64,000 nt of DNA, taken from Paraspadella gotoi. Lineage: Eukaryota > Chaetognatha. Location: contig CM119268.1 of NCBI GenBank assembly GCA_051294375.1, positions 13,275,770 to 13,339,769 of the forward strand, read 5' to 3'. The translations under genes and the position numbers were made by a program. This document shows positions 37,404-46,400 of this stretch, one piece after another. Every line of letters starts with the position of its first letter. The stretch's first letter is position 1. The notes beneath the pieces are model-generated. The model had not been told where the DNA came from, did not search any database, and was given only the letters and a program-made list of their open reading frames with translations.

Positions 37404-40400
37404 CTTGTCCAGTGTCCACTCTCGAGGACGTCTCTCTCCTTAAACTAATGACCTTTCTTCCCGCCAGGTGGCCTCCGGGGGTGAGGAGGGGTTGACGCGC
37501 GGAGGACGGGACACCATCTCGTCGACGACCTCTTCCAAGAAGTCGGCCTCGATGAGTCACGCCGCTTCCCAAAGTCACGCCTCTCAGTCGCAATCGCACG
37601 TGAGCAGGAATCAGGTGAGAGGGTTCAAGTCTAATTGAGGGGGATCAGGTTTAGGGGGCAAGCCTGATCTAATTATGTGACCAACATGATCGTGACCTCC
37701 TTCTTCCAGGCCCCCTACTCGACCCTCTCCTCCGTCTCCTCCTCGTCGACTCAAGGCGCCCCCCCGCGGTCCCACGCCTCCCTGCTGCAAACGCAAGGAG
37801 GGATCCATTCGCAGCATGAACACTTTGTTCAGCAGCAAAACGCACAAGTAAATTCTTGGGAAGATTAAGTTCCAACTGTTTAAATGGTCAATGATCACTT
37901 TCAATTAGTAATATTTTGAATAGTTTGGTCTGTATCGTGGACATAAGGATACCTGAGGTCATCAACTTTTCTGTTCGTTTAAAAAAAAAGTGGCGAACTC
38001 TTCTTTCATTAAAGGCAGTGCACTCTGAATATAATGTGAAAGATATTTTGTCCATAACACGTGCTCAAATAAGCCGAAAGCTGGGACCGGGTAAACGCCG
38101 GGATGTTTATTTCAGCCACTGAAAAACCTTTTTTTGAACTTCACGTTAATATGCAAATTAGATTATACGAATTCCACCGACAGAACCTCACGTTAAGCGA
38201 AAGTCCGACGCCGAGTCAAAGAATGCAAAGGACGAAATCCTCCTCTTCTCGACTCAACTCCGACACATTGGAAACTAGAGGAATTTCTATGAGGAGTAAG
38301 CATAAATAATAAAACATTGAAAACATAAAGGAAAAAAAAAATCTCTAAATCATAAAATTCCTTTGTATTGAAACAGGCGACGCGCTGACGCCGGCCAAAA
38401 GTCCCCGCATCATCAAGAAGACGATTCGGGCCCGAGGCGGATCAGTCGACAACATTCATCGGGGAAACGAGGAGAACGTTCACAGAGGTGAAAAGAAGAA
38501 GGGGAACGTTCACAGAGGTGAAAAGAAAAAGGGGAACGTTCACATAAGTCAAATTTAAAAGGAGAATGATCATTCGATTACTTATTCCTATGAATAAAAA
38601 AAAAAAAAATTCTGATTACTTTTTGATTATTCTTTGCTTACCAATGTTAGATTGTCTTTGAATTTTATTGAGATGGTTTAAACTTGCCACTTCTTTTTCC
38701 AGAGGTGACGAAGACGGTGACCTACAAGCCGGTGCCACTCCAGGCTCACACCATCGTCATCAACCAGACGAAGGAGATCATCAGAGAGGCGCCTCAAAAG
38801 TCACCGACGCCGGAACCGGAAGTTAAGCCGGAAATAGTCGTCGTCAAGGAGACGCCCAAGCCGCCGGAGAAAAGAGAGGTGAGAACTGAGGAGTGTTGCA
38901 AGAGGACTGCCAGTGTAAGGATCGGGAAAGAATGAATTATTAATATTGCCAAGGATAGGCGATTAAGACGATTAAGGCGATTAAGAATAAGAGAATTAAA
39001 TTTGTACCAATTTCATAAAATTCAGCTCCTTGTATTTTGATGCTAGTGCGGAGTACAATAAGTATTCCCCGATCTAATACTTAAGGGAGTGGTCTTTTCA
39101 TACAATTGAAACATTCTTTGAAATATTTTCCACTTCATTGATAGGGAAGCCAGGTACTCTGGGAGTGAATAAACGGGACTGTGAGAGAGTCTTGATTGAA
39201 AGCTTGCAGGGACCTGCTATGTAATTATCTTGTAAGAGTGATGGAGGCCTTAAACCACCAAAGCCTGTCCAAAGTCAGGGGCAAGATAGCTTATTTATTA
39301 AATGAATGGATAATTTTTATATTGGTTGTACCAATTTCATAAACGAGACGCCGAAATAGAAATGACAAAATAAAATAAAGAGATTGAAGCGAATCGTCTG
39401 ATTTTTCCTTTATTCCATATCGTCCTAAGATGAGCATCCAAACGGATCTGGCTAAACCGGCGAAAACGAAATTGAAAACCTGCGACACTCAAACGGAAGT
39501 CGAGGTGCGATTCTTTCTAATTTTAGACACGATGTTAAATATTTGAAACTTGAAATATCCATTGAACAAATTTTATCCTTTCAGGAAAATGTCGATGCGA
39601 AAAAGGTAAGGAGATTTGAATGAGGAGAGTTTGGCCAAATACCTAGCGCTGCTTTAAAAAAAAAAAAGGTTTTCATTGTAAGCTTATTAGACGTAGAAGT
39701 TTCACGATTGAAAGTATTTCCTGATTTTGTCGGAAAATGTTTTCAATCGACTTTATCGAGTTAATAAAATTAAAGAATTAAGTTTATTGTGCAATCACTA
39801 TTGTACAATGATTTTAGACGTTTTGAAATGAACACATATGACATACTGTGCTTGTGGATTAAATTTATTCAATTTCCCTTGCAATTGATAGATTAGAATA
39901 GCTGAGATTGCTTAGTAATAGCAAATAACAACAAACCATTTCGAAACTAATACCCTCCTTCGCCGCGCCTTATTTTTCTCTTAAAAAAGGAAGTTAAATT
40001 TATTACAAGTTACGTGGTAGGTGGCTTATCTCGCTTAAAATTGCACCTAATCTTTGTATATAACAAGCACTGATCGCTACAATGACAGAGAATCTGCACT
40101 GTGTAATAAATAAACAAGGGTAGAATCGTTTGCCAAAAAATATTTGCGATTTAAGTTAAAATTTTAGTCTTCAAAATTGATGACACTGGGCCCTATTAGC
40201 AACCCAAGCACAATATTTCATCAACTGTTTTGCAACACTTTCTACTGCTTGGATTCTGGCTGCGCTCTGCTATGTGTGTTTACAACAAATTATTACCCCT
40301 TCTACTGTCCTATATCCTCACGAGCTATGCCAAGACCACGGTCAAATCGGGGCTGTTTTGCCAATGTAGCTTGTATTTTTTTTTTAATCCCGAAAGTTTC

Positions 40401-43400
40401 GAGGACAGGCTACAATAGTAAAATTTGGCCACCGTTTTTCACGTGATCGGTCACGCACTCACACGATCTAATCCCTCCTCTGATTTTTGAGCCCGGGTTT
40501 TTTTTTCGTTTTTTTCTTTTCCTCGGTTTGCACTTTTGTTCGCCCGTTGCCCTGCATGCGATATTTCCCTCACTCACACGCACTCTCATGCAGTGGCTCC
40601 CCTGCCGGCTTTCGGCGGAAACTCACAAAAAAACAATCGAGCATCAATATGTGAAACTCCCGTCTCAAAACGCAGAGTGGCAGGGTTTCGGTGGTGGCGG
40701 TGTCGTGGCCGGGTCGCTAGGGCTTTTACAATATTATCACGCCGACGATAACGAAGACTATTTAAATGGCGCCGGTGACGATCGTTCGCCGACGCAGAAT
40801 AAAAAAGATTTTCTGGTCCGTTTGTCGAGAGGTGATCGATCGGCGACTTCTCCTCCTCCCCCTCCTCCACGAGCGCCGTTGCGTCTTCGCGGCGGCGGCG
40901 TCGGAGATGGCAGCGTCTCGACCACGCCGGATGGCGGTCTCGTCACGGTCCGCGCCGGACCAGCAGGCGATTCGCCCGGCGGTGGCGCTCAGGGCCACTT
41001 TCGCGGCGTCACGCAACGTCGCGCCCCGCCGCCAGTCCCTGCGCCGCGCTGCAGCGTCACACGCGCCGCGGCTACCGTCTACCAAAAAGACGTGGACCTT
41101 GACCGCGTCTCGTGGCTGGCGCGCGAGAAGACGAGAGAGAAATCGGTGAAGAAGGAGACCGACACGACGCGTCACCGTCTCAAGGCCGCCATCAAGAGTT
41201 CCATGACCGGCAACGACGCCGCCCCTCAACTCCGACAGTCCGTCGCCATTCTCAGTCTCGAGACCAACGGCGCCGCCGCCGCCGACGCGGGTCCCCGCCC
41301 AATAGTAGCCACGGTCACCTCCGTCAAACGGGCGGGAATAACAGAGTCTAAGAAACCCTCACCACCGCCAATCGTTTCCACCCCGCATCACCCCCGCCCC
41401 CACTGCACCACCACCTCGCCCCCTCAACGTTTCCTCTTCTTCCTCCTCTTCCTCTTTCCGCCGCAAGAAGAGGGAGGCGGAGGAGCGCGACAAGCAGCAC
41501 TGGGTCAACGTCCTCTACGTGGAGCCGAAGACCAAGACGTCCCCAGCCAAAGAAGAGGTGGCGCCGGTTAAGAGAGAGCCCGTCCGGGAGGCGCTGCCGC
41601 CAAAGAGAGAGCCGGTGAGGGAGGCGGTGCCGGTAAAGGAGGCGACCCCGGTTGAGGAGGCGCCGAAGATGGCGTCGGACTTGACGACGACAACGGAGAC
41701 TCTCAAAGTGGACACTCTCAATGGTGAGTTGAAGGCTTAAAGGTTGAGCTGAGTTAACTGCTGAACCCTACTTTCTGGGGATAGTGCAAGCCAGATCAAC
41801 CACGATATTTGATATTTGAATTTATAAAACTAATTTTTTGTACGTAAGATTTTATACATGAAATACTGATGCTAGCTATTATACTCAATGTCGAGATCTC
41901 AACAGGGAACTGCATCATGGTTAACATTAATTCCTGTTGCTTTGTTTCTTTATTAACTTTATATCTTTATATTCTTTCTTTTTCTCCATCTTACCCATCA
42001 TTTTCCCATCATTTCCCAAATCATCCCTTCAGAGAAACTGTCGTCAACGGAAGTGGAGACGACGACGCGATCGACGGAGGGCGAGCAGTGGTTCACGGAG
42101 ACGGAGGAGATTCGGTGGAAGGTCATCACGGAGACCTACGCCGACGGGACCACCAAGTACTATACCGTCAGGGAAGGCGACGACAAATACGTCCAGCTGG
42201 GTTAGTTTGGGACGGAGGTGAACTGGTTTTATTATAAAATAATCGACGAAATACTATATATATATATATAACATTTTTAAAGCGTAAAAGAAAATATGTC
42301 TTAACTTTAATATGATTAGAATTAAAAATTTTGCAATGCATAAAGATGAAAAACGAATATCCAGTGGCCACCCCTATCCTTATCTATTTCCAGGCGAAAC
42401 CCCCGGAACTGTGGAGACGACGACGACGGTCAACGCCGTCAACGTCGAGCGAGAGAAGCAACAGGTCGAGCTGCAGCGCATCCAGCAACAGCAGCAGCAT
42501 TTGCAACAGCTTCAGGAGCAACAAGCCAAACTGCAGCAGCAGCTGGAGGCGGCGACGGCTTCGCTGGAAACCCAGGAGATCGCTACGCAGGTCGGTGATG
42601 AAACGTTGCTGCCGGCCTTGGCTTTGTCGGTGCCATTCGGGGGTCGCCGATTGAGCGGCATCTGGCGTTTGCTGTGGTATGTTTAAATTGAGGTATTTTT
42701 AAAACCTCGCACTTTAATTATCGGTTTCTCTTTTATTCATATCTCTCCTGTTAATGCCAACATCAGATATTGGGAAAAATATTTTCTCTCTCGTCCCTGT
42801 GAAAGGGAAATATCATTTATAAAAAAAATGTTCTCGCACGTGAAATATAAACGATTGGCTTTTAAATATTCACGTTTGCTTTCTTTTTTTCGTGGTTTTG
42901 GTTCATCGTTATTCGTCCGACACAATACTCACTGGGCCCCGATTTGTTTGACGCTCCGCGCTTGCCACTTCCCTCGCCATACCCGTCATACCCAACGATA
43001 TCCCGAACACTATCCCTCCCAAACCTGCCCGCCCGCTCGAAATATAAACCTTTGAAATTTAATTTTATTTCGTAAAACTTAAAAATCAAAAACCAATTAA
43101 AACAAAATTTAAAAACGAAAAACAAAACAAAAAACAAATAAAAAAAACCCATCAGTTCATGAGTCCTCGCCCGTCCGTTGCTGCGGTTTCCTCTCCGCTG
43201 CATCACCTCACTCCACCGCCGCCGTCTTCCTCCGGCTCCTTCACCGTCCCCCCTCAACCCCCGCACCACCACAACCTTCAACATCACCACCAACAGCAGC
43301 AAATACATCAGCAGCAGCAACAACATCAGCAACAACATCACCAATCGTCCTTCCAGCACTTTGAGCAACAGCAGCAGCAGCAACGACATCACCACGACGA

Positions 43401-46400
43401 CGTCTACGGCTACGACCCGCTGGGCACGCCCGACTACGGGACCTTCTCCAGTCGGCGCTCGAGGGAATCGTCCGTTGGCGAGGAGTTTCTGGGGTACGAG
43501 ACCGCAGCGCCGGCGTCGTCGAGATACGGCGCCGGTTACGGTGGAACGGCGTCCTACCGGGGAGGATCGGCGCCTCGGTGAGTTTGAACACTTTTGGACG
43601 CGACTCTTTTCGCGATCAAACTCCATCTCACCCATTTTCCCCGCCCCACGCCCGCACCCCCGCCCTCCACCAAATCCCCAGCACCTCCGCCGACTATTCC
43701 CCCCGTTCCCCGCCATACGTCGTCGTCGACGGGCACCGCAAACCGTCGCGCGGCGCGGCCTCGACGCCGCCGACCTATTCCCAGGCGGTGCCCCCGCTAC
43801 CGGAGCCCCGCTTGGGTCGCTACATCCACTCTCCCGTCAACGCCGATCATCTCGCGGTGCCGCGTGGCAGCAACGCCCGTTCCCCGGCGTCGGCCTACGG
43901 AGCCGAAGCTTCGTTCGACGAGTACGAAGCATCGTCGGGCAGGGCGAGGAAGATCAGCAGCACCGCGTATTCCACGGGTGAGTTTGATGGGAAGTTAGTC
44001 GAGGTTTATTCTCGTGTTTATTTTATTTTTTAAAAATTGATTTTGCGTTGCATTGATAATTAAAAAATATTTCTTTCAGAAAATTTTATATTTGTAGCCT
44101 TTTTAAAATTTTTCAAGTAAATCCTATTGCAACATTTCTTATAATAAATCACTGTTACTTTATATTTTAAGTAAGTTCCGAATGAGTTTGTATTGAATAA
44201 TATCATCAATATTACTAATAATATTTGTTATCCTCATCCCGCTCAGCCTCTTCCTCCTACGACGTCCTCGGCGGCGACATCAACAAGACGCCTTCTCCCG
44301 ACGCCCGAGCTTTCTCCACTCCGGACGCCGCTCTGCACTACATGCAACAGCAGCATCAGCAACAACTTCACCAGCAACATCTGCAGCAACGTCAACGAAG
44401 CGGCTCCCCGGACCCGCCACCGCATCCCCCGCCGCCAGCCCCGCATCTGCTGAGCGGCGGCGGCGGCGGTGTTGGCGAGAAGGCAGTTACTTCGTATTCC
44501 ACGAGCCTCGAGTCGTCCGCGGAAAGGCGCTCAGAACACCAGGTACGATAGGAGCGGACGGTTGGATGCGAAGGGGATGCCGAGCGAAAAATCTAAATGA
44601 CGGGGTCAAAGCTTCAGGGTTTTATCGGGGATGTAGGAATTAATTGTGAGCGATTTGTTTTTTTGGGAGAATGATTTAGTGAGGTTACCGCTTGAAGTTC
44701 GAAGACAAATTAATGGTTATAAAAGAAAATTAACTAAATATGTTGGTGTTTTAACGTCGGAGTTTTTTTTTAATCAACTCTGTGGTTGCTTTATGTCTCT
44801 GATAGATTTTCTTAGTTACGTTAAAGTAGTTCTGCAATTTTTTTTTAGTTTTCATTCTAACGAATTTAACTTTTAAATTTTGTTTTTCTTTTGCACCCTT
44901 TATTGGCAGGAATAGAAAAAAAAATCACGTCGTAGTGCTACTAAACTAGTAGTAGTATTAGAGTAATATCATACATAAAATTATTGCTTATCGCTTTTTC
45001 ACTCCTACCGTTTCGCACTACACTCATGGGCGGGCCCCTCCGTTAATCAGAATATTATATACCGGTGGCGGATGCACGTGTTTTCTTGTTTAAAAAAAAT
45101 GAATTGACTGTTTAGAGAAGTACAATTACCGACTGTATACCGAGTGTATAGACCCTTAACCATTTATTTGTTTTTTTTTATTCAGACACTTCAATCGGCT
45201 GAAGTATCGACGGACTTTGGTTACAATTTAGAGGTAATGTCCTTAAAATTGGCGTCATAGATCTAGAAGCATCTCTTTTGGGCTCTGCTGGATTTGTCAT
45301 TTTCGTTTCGTTTTTAGTTTAGATTTAGGGGAAAAAAAACCAAGAATCAACTAATCCTTTTGTTTTATCATGCGCTAATTCGATTTTTGTATTCGTTTTA
45401 AATTTCTATTTTTTTTTTCTAGTAAGTACTAGTAAATTGAAAGATGACTTGGGTGGCTGTAGATATTTAAGCAGTTAGTGTGAAAATATATTTTTGAAAC
45501 TGTTCATACACGGTTTAATTCATGGAGCTATAGTACATCAAAATATCCATGTTGACAATGATGCATGTTAATCTCACGTGAGAGAGGTGAAGGAAATAAC
45601 AAATATATCGCTTATAAACTTTTTAAAACAAATTTTTCAATTCACCCTAAAAAATTGCCAACCATAACGCTAGCGTACCATAGCTTCGCTACATTTTGAC
45701 AGAGAAAAAAAAAAAGACAATTTTTCGCTCTCATCTTTTTATAAACATATATTTAAAATTGTATACTTCCGCAGTGTTTATTTGTTCAAACTTTCTCTTT
45801 TTATTTCTTTATTTCGCCGCGCTCTTGCTGCCATCTACAGTACCTTCCAATCATCCCGACCGACGAATACACTTTCCGCGCGATGGCGGACGAAATCCGC
45901 CGCACGATGACCAACAGTCACGCCATTCTCGGCCAGCTCATCGACGTCAAGGGCAAGCAGACAGAGATACAGGTCGGTCATCTTCAAATGTTACAGCACG
46001 CTCACCGATAGTAATAATATTGAGCTTTTTTTTCCCTGGGCGTGTTATTTCGAAAGAACTCGAGAAAAGATTCGAATTTTTGAATTTTTAAAAAACTTAA
46101 AATTAAAAAAAGAAAAAATTCCGATCAAAATTTTGGAGACAGTTTGTTTTACAAAGAAGGCCTTTATTTTTAATATTTTTTAGAAATAAGCACCAAACAG
46201 AGAAAGTAATCTAGAAAACTTAAAAAATTGAAACTGATTTAGAACTTTTCCTCATAATTTTAGCTTCCCTCTTTCAAGGCGCATATTATCAAGTGCACCT
46301 GCGCATGAAAGATAGATCTCGATAAAAAACTCACTCCTTTCAATTGAAATAGTAAATCAAATTCAAAATCGTTTTCACGTTTCTCTACTTCTTTCTACTT

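Larger units (their letters stand above)
32173..37440 (+). repeat. Clean copy of the 5-6 kb direct duplication
   Basis: Direct counterpart of 26380-32147. Exons here keep open frames and matching splice phases, so I take it as the better representation of the locus. Confidence 0.88.

Noticed and set aside
40762-41229. Long minus-strand Arg-rich frame opposite exon R
   Set aside because: It arises from GC-rich coding DNA of the plus strand. The plus-strand phases fit neighbouring exons.
42862-43716. 284-codon minus-strand frame across exon U
   Set aside because: It is a shadow of the plus-strand Gln/His-coding exon. It reads poly-Leu/Val opposite CAG/CAA and has no splice support.
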